Assembly: GCA_965246765.1 (NCBI GenBank)
Contig: CBDFFJ010000002.1
Span: forward strand, 186,001 to 250,000
Reading direction: 5' to 3'
Length of the DNA: 64,000 nucleotides
From: UBA1952 sp965246765
GTDB taxonomy: Bacteria > Bacteroidota > Bacteroidia > Chitinophagales > Chitinophagaceae
The stretch's first letter is position 1, and the number at the start of each line of letters is the position of its first letter. The notes under the pieces were generated by a model that saw only the letters and a list, made by a program, of their open reading frames with translations, had not been told where the DNA came from and did no database searches. Shown piece by piece: positions 26,021 through 34,700 of this stretch. The position numbers and the translations under genes were made by a program.

Positions 26021-26836
26021 ATGCAATACAACGACACCGCCAAAATTCGCGAGCATTACGACATCGCCTCGCCGCTTTACAAAGAGCTCTGGGGTCAACA
26101 TATTCATCACGGATACTGGATTACAGGCAAGGAATCCAAAGAAGTTGCCGCACAGAATCTCGTTGATTTACTGATTGAAAAATCCGGCCTCAAGCGCGGT
26201 TCTAAGGTGCTGGACGTTGGCTGCGGCGTGGGCGGCACCTCTATCTTTCTGGCTAAGGAATGGGATTGTGACGTGACGGGCATTACCATATCGCCCATTC
26301 AGGTGGAAATGGCTACGGCCGCGGCGAAAGGGCTGCCTAACCCGCCTCATTTCCTGGTGGATGATGCGAATGCCATTTCTATAAAAGGCTCCTTTGATAT
26401 CGTCTGGTCGGTGGAGATGATTTCGCACCTGCGCGACCGGGATAACCTTTTCCGCCGCGCGAGTGAATTGCTGAAGCCGGGCGGGAAGATGTGCATTACG
26501 GACTGGTGGAAGGATGAGGGTCTCACAGACGCGGACGAGCGCAAGTACATCCTGCCCATTGAAAAGCCGATGCTGGTGGCGCTGCCCACCTTCTCTGAAT
26601 ATCTACGCCACATAGACACCCACGGCTTCCGCATACTTTATTACGAAGACATCTCTGACCGCGTGGCGCGCACCTGGGACATTACTTCTGAATCCGTTAA
26701 ACCGAAGGCCATCTGGAACTTTGCCACGAAGCACGGGCGTGCTTTTGTGGATTTTCTGCATTCCTTTCAGGCAATGCGGGCCGGGTTTAAGAGCGGGGCT
26801 TTCCGGTATCCGGTTTTGGTTTTGGAAAAGAAGTAG
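26021..26836 (+). CDS. SAM-dependent methyltransferase, class I
   Basis: A 271-residue methyltransferase of the UbiE/COQ5-like (SAM, Rossmann) group, similar in layout to sterol- and tocopherol-type methyltransferases. Motif I is LDVGCGVGGTSIF, followed by DVTGITISPIQVEMA and, for the substrate side, FDIVWSVEMISHLRDRDNLF. The substrate cannot be named. A TAGCTTGA box ends 6 bp before ATG 26021. It may also be cotranscribed with kynU, since the gap is only 22 bp. Confidence 0.88.
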   Translation: MQYNDTAKIREHYDIASPLYKELWGQHIHHGYWITGKESKEVAAQNLVDLLIEKSGLKRGSKVLDVGCGVGGTSIFLAKEWDCDVTGITISPIQVEMATAAAKGLPNPPHFLVDDANAISIKGSFDIVWSVEMISHLRDRDNLFRRASELLKPGGKMCITDWWKDEGLTDADERKYILPIEKPMLVALPTFSEYLRHIDTHGFRILYYEDISDRVARTWDITSESVKPKAIWNFATKHGRAFVDFLHSFQAMRAGFKSGAFRYPVLVLEKK

Positions 26837-26937
26837 CGGCGATTATATTTATTGGCAATGTTGTTGACGCTAAAAAATTTTCTTATGCCCCGGTTCTTAA
26901 GGATGTTAGCAATAGTACATCCGGAAGTGGGATATAT

Positions 26938-27008
26938 CCGCTCTCTGAGCGGTGCCGTTCGGAGAATGTCTTTATTCAGCTTCGCGATTCGCTATCGCCA
27001 ACATCGCG
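26938..27008. repeat. Hairpins after the methyltransferase gene
   Basis: A perfect hairpin CCGCTC-TCT-GAGCGG (26938-26952) and an inverted pair TCGCGAT/ATCGCGA (26982-27008). Both lie in the gap between convergent genes and look like REP-type intergenic palindromes. Confidence 0.45.
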
Positions 27009-27018
27009 AGGAACCGGC

Positions 27019-27053
27019 AAAAAGAGGCTGTCTAAGAAGACGGCCTCTTTTAA
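27019..27053. terminator. Bidirectional intrinsic terminator
   Basis: Arms AAAAGAGGC and GCCTCTTTT with a loop of about 16 nt, flanked by A and T runs on both sides. It serves the convergent genes 26021-26836 and 27076-27678. Confidence 0.7.
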
Positions 27054-27075
27054 TTCCAGCCCAAGTATGATAAGT

Positions 27076-27678
27076 TTACCACTTTACCTCATGGGCATTG
27101 GCCCATGATTCTATTTGACTGCGTTCAGTAGAGGTCAGGCTTTGCTCAAGTGTCTGAATGTCATAGACTGCAGTGTAATAGGTATCAAGACCGGCCGTTC
27201 CCTCCGCCAAATAATAATTGTTTGCTTCAAATGCAGCCTTGATTTCTCCTAAGCGCGTTTTAATGCTGTAAGTGTAGGTCTTGCCAAAGCCGTCTAGCAC
27301 GTTCATCATTCCATCCAGATAGTCGGAGGTTGCCGGCTTTGCTGTCATGGCATTGTGAATATTACCGCCATCAGATGCACAAACGGCCGAGCCTGTTGCT
27401 GTGCATGAGCAGCTACAACTACTGCTGCTGTTACTGCTCGCGCTGCATTTTGCCCCGCTGTTACAAGTCACGCTGCATGAGCAGCTTTGAGCTAAAGTGT
27501 TGTTACCTTTTGTGCCCCCACTTCCACTGCCGGTTGTGGAAGTTTGTGTCGCAGTAACTGCATTAGCCTTTACATTACCTACTGCACCATTGTCTTTTGA
27601 GCATGAGATGACAATAAATGTCGTGGTCACAGCGAGTGCAAAAGCTGCAACCATACTCCAGAGAATTCGTGGCTTCAT
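27076..27678 (-). CDS. Cys-rich lipoprotein of unknown function
   Basis: A 200-residue predicted lipoprotein. ATG 27678 gives the signal MKPRILWSMVAAFALAVTTT with lipobox VISC. A Ser/Thr/Gly linker is followed by a striking cysteine cluster (QSCSCSVTCNSGAKCSAS, then SSCSCSCTATGSAVC), then a helical C-terminal half (LDGMMNVLDGFGKTYTYSIK, LEQSLTSTERSQIESWANA). The alternating Cys-Ser pattern suggests disulfides or metal binding on the surface. The longer frame from 27744 overlaps an unlikely upstream stretch. Confidence 0.7.
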   Translation of the reverse strand: MKPRILWSMVAAFALAVTTTFIVISCSKDNGAVGNVKANAVTATQTSTTGSGSGGTKGNNTLAQSCSCSVTCNSGAKCSASSNSSSSCSCSCTATGSAVCASDGGNIHNAMTAKPATSDYLDGMMNVLDGFGKTYTYSIKTRLGEIKAAFEANNYYLAEGTAGLDTYYTAVYDIQTLEQSLTSTERSQIESWANAHEVKW

Positions 27679-28255
27679 AATATGAAGTTTGAGATTGAAA
27701 CAGCTCGCGATAAGGTTGCAAGCCTTGACCTTCCGGTTGATCAAACAGGCCCGGAAAATTCCTGAGCATATTCACGGTATTCGCTCATTTGAGTAGTGCA
27801 ATAAACTTGCAGGCTTAGAGTTTTCGCGATTGCTGATATAAATGTAGAAACGCATACTAATATTAATAACATTTTTATTTATATTTTCTTTCTTAACATT
27901 TTTTGCCCTGATTACTTTACATTTTGCTAGAATGTGTTCTCGCGCAGCACAGCTTTTATTTGGCTAAACATGATAGGTGAAAAACCCCCGCTGTGCCAAA
28001 TTTGCAATTCGCGTTAAAATGAAAAGCTCAATCAGGGAATTTCCGCTTAAAAGTTCCTGTCGCTGCGGCTTTGAGCCGCAATCTGTTCCATCAAGGCGAA
28101 ATATGACAGCACCGCTATGTCATTGGGCAGATTGCGGGTCAGGCCCGCAATGACAGCTTTTATTAGGCTTTCACATAGCATACGGAAAGCCCAACAGACT
28201 AACGAACCCTAAAATGTGCGACGCTAGGAATGATTGTGAGCGAACTGAAAGCTGA
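27679..28255. other. Long intergenic region with REP-like palindromes
   Basis: No gene is visible. The first half is A/T-rich (a run near 27840-27920) and probably holds the promoter of the Cys-rich lipoprotein. The second half has perfect palindromes: TGCGGCT-TTG-AGCCGCA (28064-28080) and ATTGCGGG-TCAGG-CCCGCAAT (28131-28151). A dispersed repeat copy follows at 28186-28248. Confidence 0.55.
28186..28248 (-). repeat. Dispersed intergenic repeat, copy 1
   Basis: On the minus strand this 63-bp segment matches 33939-34001 of the plus strand. The best part, 39 bp beginning GCGTCGCACATT and ending GGCTTT, differs at 6 positions. The rest matches more weakly. The two copies are in inverted orientation and in gaps on either side of the tRNA-tuf/pnt region. 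Confidence 0.6.
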
Positions 28256-28262
28256 CAAAACA

Positions 28263-28290
28263 AAACAGCCACCGCAAACGGTGGCTGTTT
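28263..28290 (-). terminator. Intrinsic terminator of tuf
   Basis: Perfect 12-bp arms AAACAGCCACCG and CGGTGGCTGTTT with a CAAA loop (TTTG on the minus strand), followed on the minus strand by TGTTTTG. Confidence 0.85.
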
Positions 28291-28308
28291 CATTATCAGT
28301 AAAAGTAA

Positions 28309-29496
28309 TTACTTGAGGATTTCAGTAACCTGACCGGCGCCTACGGTACGGCCACCTTCACGGATGGCGAACTTCAGGCCCTTCTCCATCGCGATTGGTG
28401 CGATGAGCTGAACGGTAAGGTTTACGTTGTCGCCTGGCATTACCATTTCTACGCCTTCTGGAAGCTGGCACTCGCCGGTTACGTCTGTAGTACGGAAGTA
28501 AAACTGCGGGCGGTACTTCTGGAAGAATGGCGTGTGACGGCCACCTTCTTCCTTTGACAGAACGTAAACTTCGCCCTTAAAATCAGTGTGCGGAGTGATG
28601 GTCTTAGGAGCGCAGATAACCATACCACGACGGATATCCTTCTTTTCAATACCGCGGAGGAGGAGACCAGCATTGTCGCCGGCTTCACCACGGTCAAGAA
28701 GCTTCTTGAACATTTCTACGCCTGTGCAGGTAGAAGTAAGGGGAGCATCGTTGAAACCTACGATTTCTACGTTGTCACCCACCTTAATGATACCGCGCTC
28801 AATACGACCGGTAGCAACTGTACCGCGACCGGTGATGGTAAACACGTCTTCCACAGACATCAGGAACGCCTGATCAATCGGACGCGGAGGCAGCGGAATG
28901 TAAGAGTCAACAGCTTCCATCAGCTCGTCAATCTTAGACACCCACTTCTCGTCGCCTGCGAGGGCGCCGGTAGCAGAGCCTTGAATGATTGGCGTGTTAT
29001 CACCATCGTACTCGTACTTAGCGAGGAGCTCACGGATTTCCAGCTCTACGAGTTCAAGCAGCTCAGGGTCTTCAACAAGGTCAACCTTGTTCATGAAAAC
29101 AACGATACGCGGAACGCCTACCTGACGCGCAAGAAGGATGTGCTCCTTTGTCTGCGGCATCGGGCCGTCTGTAGCAGCTACTACCAGGATAGCGCCGTCC
29201 ATCTGGGCAGCACCGGTAATCATGTTCTTTACATAGTCAGCGTGACCCGGGCAGTCAACGTGTGCGTAGTGACGCGCAAGTGTTTCGTACTCAACGTGAG
29301 CAGTATTGATGGTAATACCACGCTCTTTTTCTTCCGGAGCAGCGTCAATTTCATCGTAGCCCTTAACGGCTGCGAGGCCCTTCTTGGAAAGGACAGTTGT
29401 GATGGCAGCCGTCAGCGTGGTCTTACCGTGGTCCACGTGGCCGATTGTGCCGATGTTTACGTGCGGTTTCTCCCGCTTGAAGGTCTCTTTTGCCAT
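28309..29496 (-). CDS. tuf: Translation elongation factor Tu
   Basis: A 395-residue EF-Tu that delivers aminoacyl-tRNA to the ribosome. All GTPase motifs are present: GHVDHGKTTL (G1), DCPGHADYV (G3), NKVD (G4) and the GSATGAL (G5 region), followed by domains 2 and 3 (GRGTVATGRIERG, KYRPQFYFRTTDVTG). It is the last gene of a tRNA-Thr/Tyr/Gly/Thr-tuf cluster and also has its own promoter box at 29555-29562. It ends in a strong terminator. Confidence 0.99.
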   Translation of the reverse strand: MAKETFKREKPHVNIGTIGHVDHGKTTLTAAITTVLSKKGLAAVKGYDEIDAAPEEKERGITINTAHVEYETLARHYAHVDCPGHADYVKNMITGAAQMDGAILVVAATDGPMPQTKEHILLARQVGVPRIVVFMNKVDLVEDPELLELVELEIRELLAKYEYDGDNTPIIQGSATGALAGDEKWVSKIDELMEAVDSYIPLPPRPIDQAFLMSVEDVFTITGRGTVATGRIERGIIKVGDNVEIVGFNDAPLTSTCTGVEMFKKLLDRGEAGDNAGLLLRGIEKKDIRRGMVICAPKTITPHTDFKGEVYVLSKEEGGRHTPFFQKYRPQFYFRTTDVTGECQLPEGVEMVMPGDNVNLTVQLIAPIAMEKGLKFAIREGGRTVGAGQVTEILK

Positions 29497-29554
29497 TTTG
29501 GTTGTTGAGTTTAAAAAAGTGTTCTTAGTTGTAAAAATTTCTTTTTAGCGGGGG

Positions 29555-29562
29555 CAAAAGTA
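29555..29562 (-). promoter_or_regulatory. Promoter -7 box of tuf (TACTTTTG)
   Basis: Perfect TAnnTTTG on the minus strand, about 59 bp before the tuf start codon. TTTG candidates lie upstream at 29578-29581 (spacer 15) and TTG at 29585-29587 (spacer 22). This gives tuf expression independent of the tRNA genes. Confidence 0.65.
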
Positions 29563-29653
29563 AGGTATAAACTTACTCAAAGTGCAAGTGTTCTAAAATT
29601 GAAAAGCCAATGTTGGGCTTAAAATAAAACGGCCCGCGAGGCGCGGGCCGGAG

Positions 29654-29725
<72 letters not shown>

Positions 29726-29805
29726 TTTTTCAATCGGCAATCTGCAATGGACAATTTGCAATTAAAGAATTGCCAACTGCAAATTGAATATTGCAAATTA
29801 GAAAG

Positions 29806-29878
29806 AGCGGGAGACGAGGCTCGAACCCGCGACCTATAGCTTGGAAGGCTATCGCTCTACCAACTGAGCTACTCCCGC
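29806..29878 (-). tRNA. tRNA-Gly(TCC)
   Basis: Acceptor GCGGGAG/CTCCCGC, D arm TAGCTCAGTTGGTAGAGC, anticodon stem ATAGC/GCTAT with loop CTTCCAA (TCC), T arm GCGGGTTCGAGCCTCGT. 73 nt, CCA not encoded. Confidence 0.95.
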
Positions 29879-29960
29879 TTGTGTCAATCGTCAGCAGGCA
29901 ATTTGCAATCGGCAATTGAGTAACTGCTGATTGCAAACTGCTTACTGCAAATTGAATACG

Positions 29961-30043
<83 letters not shown>

Positions 30044-30125
30044 GGTTAATACAAAATTCAAAACGAAAAATTCAAAAAAGCAAGCAATGTTTTGCATTTT
30101 GAATTTTGCATTTAAAATTAAGCAG

Positions 30126-30198
30126 AGCCGCTTGCCGGAATCGAACCAGCGACCTACTGATTACAAATCAGTTGCTCTACCAGCTGAGCTAAAGCGGC
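30126..30198 (-). tRNA. tRNA-Thr(TGT)
   Basis: Acceptor GCCGCTT/AAGCGGC, D arm TAGCTCAGCTGGTAGAGC, anticodon stem ACTGA/TCAGT with loop TTTGTAA (TGT), T loop TTCGATT. 73 nt, CCA not encoded. First gene of the tRNA-tuf cluster. Confidence 0.95.
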
Positions 30199-30253
30199 TA
30201 TTGTTTTTCCCTAAAAAAAGAACGTCCGACAAGCCCTGTTTTTCAGGGGATGG

Positions 30254-30285
30254 CAAATGTAAGGGGGTGAATGTTTCGGGGCAAA
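30254..30285 (-). promoter_or_regulatory. Promoter of the tRNA-tuf cluster
   Basis: On the minus strand: TTTG (30285-30282), 20-bp spacer, then TACATTTG (30261-30254). This is an ideal Bacteroidota promoter, 55 bp before the first tRNA gene. Confidence 0.8.
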
Positions 30286-30287
30286 TT

Positions 30288-30683
30288 TTATTTGCCGGCA
30301 GATAGATCATTGAGAAAGCTAATAGCAGAAGCACGGCTGCAATCCGGGCTTGCTTCGCAGATATTGCTATAGCTAAAACGGCCGGAATGCTCATCAATAC
30401 GCAGCCGATAGCTGCTTCGGCCTGTCAGAGGAGCCTCATCGGTCAGGCGGAAGCTGTCGCTGCTTGTAGCAACTTGCAGTTGGCCGATCTCCTGCCAGGT
30501 TGTGCCGTCAGCGCTGCGTTGCACGCTGAAGCCGGCAGCGGTGCTTTGAATGCTGGCTGACCAGGTAAGCGCTATATGGCAGCCTTTCACTTCAGCATGG
30601 AGGCCGTCGGGTGAGGCGGATTGCGCGTGTGCGCCGATTATTCCAAACGTGAAAGCAGTAAAAAGGAGTGGCAGTTTCTTCAT
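30288..30683 (-). CDS. Small exported protein with fibronectin-like fold
   Basis: A 131-residue exported protein. ATG 30683 gives the signal peptide MKKLPLLFTAFTFGIIGAHA. The mature part (IALTWSASIQSTAAGFSVQR, SSYRLRIDEHSGRFSYSNI) has the strand pattern of the fibronectin-type modules that precede T9SS sorting domains in Bacteroidota proteins, but no sorting domain follows. It may be a stand-alone module or a truncated cargo protein. It ends just upstream of the tRNA promoter. Confidence 0.65.
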   Translation of the reverse strand: MKKLPLLFTAFTFGIIGAHAQSASPDGLHAEVKGCHIALTWSASIQSTAAGFSVQRSADGTTWQEIGQLQVATSSDSFRLTDEAPLTGRSSYRLRIDEHSGRFSYSNICEASPDCSRASAISFLNDLSAGK

Positions 30684-30803
30684 GAGGCGTGGATGATTTC
30701 CTGCCCCAAAAGAAGATAGCAATGCTAAGGAATACAAGCCTTTAGCCGTTACGCTGGCGTTAAGTGCAGATTCATATACCGATGCAGGTTGGCTCCTTAA
30801 CGC

Positions 30804-32312
30804 TTATATCGCTTTCAACTCCGCCACCAAGTCCTGCAGCACCTTCTTCGCATCGCCAAAAAGCATGGAAGTCTTTGGCCGGAAGAAGAGCTCATTCTCA
30901 ATGCCTGCATAGCCCGGTTTCATGGAGCGCTTATTTACAATGACGTGCTCCGCCTGCTCTACTTCCAGAATAGGCATGCCGTAAATCGGTGAGGATGGGT
31001 CGTCTTTCGCGGCGGGATTCACAACGTCGTTTGCGCCGAGGATAAGAACTACGCTGGTACTGCTCATGCCTGCATTGGCATCTTCCATCTCCTGCAGCTT
31101 TTCATACGGTACGTCGGCTTCGGCAAGGAGCACATTCATGTGGCCAGGCATACGGCCCGCCACCGGGTGGATGCCGTAGGAAACTTCAACTCCTTTCTCT
31201 TCCAAAACCTTTTCAAGCTCATGTGTGATGTGCTGCGCCTGCGCCACAGCGAGGCCATAGCCGGGAATGATGAGCACCTTGCTCGCATAAGCCATTAGCG
31301 TAGCAGTATCGTTCATGGAAATTTCCTTGTAATGACCGCCGGATGCAGAAGCGGATGCGCCGCCGACAGCCGTCTTATTCCCACCGAAAGAGCCGATGAG
31401 CACGTTCATCAGCGAACGGTTCATAGCCTTACACATGAGAATGGTGAGGATGGTGCCCGACGAGCCAACAAGGATGCCACCCGTAAGCATCACAGGATTA
31501 TCATACAAGAAGCCGCCGAAGGCCGCTGCTACACCGGTGAAGGAATTGAGCAGCGAAATAACTACCGGCATATCCGCGCCGCCAATCGGCATTACGAACA
31601 ATACGCCGTAAATGGCAGCCAGCGCAAGGATGCCATAGAAGACAAAGGGCGACACCACAAACCCACCAATAAGCAATACAGAAAGTATAATAATACCTGC
31701 GAACAGCGCGAAGTTGACCATCTGCGCGCCGGGAATGCTGCGGTCTTTAATCTTACCGGCCAGCTTACCCCAGGCAATCATAGAGCCGGCAAAAGAGACA
31801 GTTCCGATAATCATCCCAAGCACAATAATGAGCAGCTCACCTGCCGGTATTGCCAACGGCTGAATGCTATCAACAAATCCTTCGGTATGCTTTATAGCCG
31901 CTGCCGGCAGGTCCGCAAATTCGGGATGCATCAGCTTGTTGAATTCAACTATGGAGATGAGCATTGCGCAGGCGCCCCCGGTTCCGTTAAACAGGCTAAC
32001 CATCTCCGGCATGGCCGTCATCTGTACGCGCTTCGCGGAGAGCGTTCCCAACACGCCCCCAATTAGCAGCCCGCCGAAAATCCAGGGGTAGTTCAGGCTC
32101 GGAATATCCTCGTGCGTGATGGAATCACGGTGCAGAAATATAGTTCCGATGATGGCAATGGTCATGCCTGCGGCGGCCACCAGATTGCCTTTGCGCGCCG
32201 TGTCCGGGTGGCTGAGCATCTTCAGGCCCAGGATAAATGTAACCGAGCCGATCAGGTAGCATAGCATCAGCAACGCCTGCCAACCCCAGAAATCAGAATA
32301 AAGAATGTCCAT
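30804..32312 (-). CDS. pntB: NAD(P) transhydrogenase subunit beta
   Basis: A 502-residue subunit. The N-terminal two thirds are about nine transmembrane helices forming part of the proton channel, and the C-terminal domain III binds NADP (VLIIPGYGLAVAQAQH, GIHPVAGRMPGHMNVLLAEA, VNPAAKDDPSSPIYGMPILE). The complex couples proton flow to hydride transfer between NADH and NADP+. It is the last of three genes in one minus-strand operon. Confidence 0.96.
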   Translation of the reverse strand: MDILYSDFWGWQALLMLCYLIGSVTFILGLKMLSHPDTARKGNLVAAAGMTIAIIGTIFLHRDSITHEDIPSLNYPWIFGGLLIGGVLGTLSAKRVQMTAMPEMVSLFNGTGGACAMLISIVEFNKLMHPEFADLPAAAIKHTEGFVDSIQPLAIPAGELLIIVLGMIIGTVSFAGSMIAWGKLAGKIKDRSIPGAQMVNFALFAGIIILSVLLIGGFVVSPFVFYGILALAAIYGVLFVMPIGGADMPVVISLLNSFTGVAAAFGGFLYDNPVMLTGGILVGSSGTILTILMCKAMNRSLMNVLIGSFGGNKTAVGGASASASGGHYKEISMNDTATLMAYASKVLIIPGYGLAVAQAQHITHELEKVLEEKGVEVSYGIHPVAGRMPGHMNVLLAEADVPYEKLQEMEDANAGMSSTSVVLILGANDVVNPAAKDDPSSPIYGMPILEVEQAEHVIVNKRSMKPGYAGIENELFFRPKTSMLFGDAKKVLQDLVAELKAI

Positions 32313-32348
32313 TGACGGATAGTATAGATAGTATGGTGAGGTTGAGAA

Positions 32349-32663
32349 TTATTTCTTGCGCTTCTTGCTAAACATTTCCAGCATTCTGTCGGTAACCACA
32401 AAGCCGCCGACCACATTCAGCGTTCCAAGAATGACTGCCAGAAAGCCAAGGATATGCGCCAGCCAGTCGCCGGGCTGCGCGTGGCCCATCACTATGATGG
32501 CCCCGATGATTACGACACCGTGAATTGCATTGGCGCCGCTCATCAGCGGTGTGTGCAGCACACTCGGCACGCGGGAAATAACCTCAATTCCTAAAAAAAT
32601 GGAAAGGATAACGATGGTAATAAGCTCGTAATGCTTCAGAAAAAAGACGGTAAGTTCTTGCAT
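32349..32663 (-). CDS. pntAB: NAD(P) transhydrogenase subunit alpha part 2 (membrane)
   Basis: A 104-residue membrane subunit with three helices (LITIVILSIFLGIEVISRV, IHGVVIIGAIIVM, LGFLAVILGTLNVVGGFVV) and the motif SGANAIHGVV. In many bacteria this is the C-terminal part of PntA. Here it is a separate gene, as in three-subunit transhydrogenases. It lies 18 bp after pntAA and 36 bp before pntB. Confidence 0.93.
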   Translation of the reverse strand: MQELTVFFLKHYELITIVILSIFLGIEVISRVPSVLHTPLMSGANAIHGVVIIGAIIVMGHAQPGDWLAHILGFLAVILGTLNVVGGFVVTDRMLEMFSKKRKK

Positions 32664-32681
32664 GGTTTGAAAAGTTGAAGA

Positions 32682-33800
32682 TTAGGAATTAAGCTGCGCA
32701 GACAAGCGCTCATTGACGATTTGCCCGCCGTGCGTGATGGCGGTCCCCTTCACAATATCATCCTCAAAATTCAGGTTCACGCCGCCGTCCTTATCTATAA
32801 TCAGCTTCAGGAAATTCAGCACATTCTTCGCATACACCTTGCTCGCGTCCGCCGGGGCCGTTGCCGCCAGCGCGCTGTTGCCGATGATGGTCACGCCGTT
32901 GTGCTGCACGGTTTCGCTGTCTTTCGTGCCCTCTACATTGCCGCCCGTTGATGCCGCAAGGTCAATAATCACCGAGCCCGGCCGCATGCTGTCCACCATC
33001 TCCCGCGTAATCAGCACCGGCGCCTTCCGGCCGGGAATCTGCGCCGTCGTGATGATGATGTCGCTCTTTTTCACACTCTCCGCCAGCCGCGCCTTCTGCC
33101 GCGCCTGAAAGTCCTCGCTCTGCTCCACCGCATAGCCGCCCGCCTTGCTCGCATCTGCCGCGCCTTCTACCTCTATAAACTTTGCCCCGAGGCTCATCAC
33201 CTCTTCCTTCACCGCAGGGCGGGTATCACTCACCTCCACCACAGCGCCCAAACGCTTCGCCGTAGCGATCGCCTGAAGGCCGGCCACACCCGCGCCCAAT
33301 ATCAGCACCTTCGCCGGCGGAATAGAGCCTGCCGCCGTCATAAACATCGGGAAGTAGCGACTGTACGTCGTGGCCGCCAGCAGCACCGCCTTATAGCCCG
33401 CGATATTCGCCTGGCTGGACAGCACATCCATACTCTGCGCCCGCGTTGTCCGCGGAATGGTGTCCATAGAGAAAACCGTCCAACCCTTACCCGCCCAGGC
33501 CTGCATTTGCGCTGTGTTGAACAGCGGCTGATAAACGCCCATGATAATGGCGTTTGCTTTCAGGCTCTGCGGCACATTCTGCGGATGGATGGTGAGCAGG
33601 ATATCCGCATCACCCATTGCCGAAGCGTCCATAACCTTCGCACCTGCGCCCTTATAATCTGCATCGCGGTAAAAGGCCGTCTCCCCTGCCCCTTGGGCTA
33701 TCCACACGGTTACATTCATCTTGACGAGCGCCGCCGTCACCTCGGGCGTGAGCGATACGCGGGTCTCCGGAGCGGCTTCTTTGAGTACGCCTATTATCAT
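32682..33800 (-). CDS. pntAA: NAD(P) transhydrogenase subunit alpha part 1 (soluble)
   Basis: A 372-residue soluble NAD(H)-binding domain I, related to alanine dehydrogenase. The dinucleotide fold reads AKVLILGAGVAGLQAIATAK, followed by EVSDTRPAVKEEVMSLGAKF and the mobile-loop region RKAPVLITREMVDSMRPGSV. It is the first gene of the operon. The gap upstream (33801-34051) holds the second copy of a dispersed repeat and no gene. Confidence 0.95.
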   Translation of the reverse strand: MIIGVLKEAAPETRVSLTPEVTAALVKMNVTVWIAQGAGETAFYRDADYKGAGAKVMDASAMGDADILLTIHPQNVPQSLKANAIIMGVYQPLFNTAQMQAWAGKGWTVFSMDTIPRTTRAQSMDVLSSQANIAGYKAVLLAATTYSRYFPMFMTAAGSIPPAKVLILGAGVAGLQAIATAKRLGAVVEVSDTRPAVKEEVMSLGAKFIEVEGAADASKAGGYAVEQSEDFQARQKARLAESVKKSDIIITTAQIPGRKAPVLITREMVDSMRPGSVIIDLAASTGGNVEGTKDSETVQHNGVTIIGNSALAATAPADASKVYAKNVLNFLKLIIDKDGGVNLNFEDDIVKGTAITHGGQIVNERLSAQLNS

Positions 33801-33938
33801 TGAGCGATGTTAGTTGGAAAGGCCCAAAGTACAAAATGCGGCGGCATCGCAAAAAAGGAGTGGTGATTTTTGTGGACAATGCGGCTTGGCCGCTCCTGGC
33901 GGCCCAACCAATTTGTGGACTTTTTATTGGGTCAGGGT

Positions 33939-34001
33939 TCGGTTCGCTCCCGGTCTTCCGTTGCGTCGCACATTGAGGGGTTCGTCAGTTTGTTAGGCTT
34001 T
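33939..34001 (+). repeat. Dispersed intergenic repeat, copy 2
   Basis: Matches the minus strand of 28186-28248. The 39 bp from GCGTCGCACATT to GGCTTT share 33 positions. It lies in the 250-bp gap between pntAA and a divergent lipoprotein gene. Confidence 0.6.
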
Positions 34002-34051
34002 TTCTATTCGCTCTGACGAAGCAGTGATCTTGCTACCACTAAATTGCATAC

Positions 34052-34465
34052 ATGAAATTGCTCTGTACAATTACTCTTTTTTCTCTCTTATTACTTTCAT
34101 GCGAACAGGGCGAGAAGCAATCCACTTCAACATCAATAACTGCGGCTTCAGAAGCAAATGCCAGCCAATTCATCAATAAGTATGCTGGCGGCTACATGAT
34201 TGAAGTTACCGGCGTTTCATCAGAAGAGGATGCAGAAGGGTATGCACTTAAGCGAGATGGCACGGCAAAATGGATGTGGATTAAGAATAATGGCTCAGGC
34301 GGAGCAGTAATAAACTCTGAAAAAGCTGGCACATGGACTGCGGAAGACGGCAAAATTGTCGTATCAATAAATGGCAATTCAGGCTTTATACAAGAAACCT
34401 GGCTGTTAGAAAACGGCTTGTTTTATGATGCTGAAAATCATAATCGCCATCTTAAAACACAATAA
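34052..34465 (+). CDS. Small lipoprotein of unknown function
   Basis: A 137-residue predicted lipoprotein with signal and lipobox (FSLLLLSC, Cys17), a Ser/Thr-rich linker and a beta-rich mature part (YALKRDGTAKWMWIKNNG, KAGTWTAEDGKIVVSINGNS) that resembles small lipocalin-like domains of Bacteroidota. It is AT-richer than its neighbours. It is followed by a cluster of hairpins. Confidence 0.72.
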   Translation: MKLLCTITLFSLLLLSCEQGEKQSTSTSITAASEANASQFINKYAGGYMIEVTGVSSEEDAEGYALKRDGTAKWMWIKNNGSGGAVINSEKAGTWTAEDGKIVVSINGNSGFIQETWLLENGLFYDAENHNRHLKTQ

Positions 34466-34483
34466 TCATTGCTCTTTCACTGG

Positions 34484-34660
34484 TTTCAGTCTTGCGAAGC
34501 AGACTGAAATCCACAATACAAGCAAGTCTCCGACTTGCACGGCCACTGCAAGACACAGTCTTGCTTCCATTTATCATTGAAGTCTGCTTCGCAAGACTTC
34601 AACGAGAGAGCAATCCCCCGCCGCGCAGGATTTGTAAATCCTGCACTCATGTCCTGCGCG
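34484..34660. repeat. Cluster of perfect hairpins with complementary loops
   Basis: Four perfect hairpins follow each other: arms TTTCAGTCT/AGACTGAAA (34484-34509), GCAAGTC/GACTTGC (34522-34538), GCAAGAC/GTCTTGC (34548-34564) and TGAAGTCT/AGACTTCA (34578-34601). The first and fourth have 8-nt loops TGCGAAGC and GCTTCGCA, which are exact reverse complements. A fifth hairpin (GCAGGATTT/AAATCCTGC, 34625-34644) competes with a larger stem CGCGCAGGA/TCCTGCGCG (34622-34660). It lies 41 bp before the ABC-F start. Confidence 0.7.
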
Positions 34661-34700
34661 CCCTCACGCTGCGGCCGGCGTTACCTTTACCGCCTAAGCC

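Noticed and set aside
26852..27070. Small frame beginning MAMLLTLKNFLMPRF after the methyltransferase
   Set aside because: It overlaps hairpins and the terminator and has no recognisable features.
28588..29508. 306-codon frame on the plus strand opposite tuf
   Set aside because: It is the antisense of a highly constrained gene. No promoter or homology supports it.
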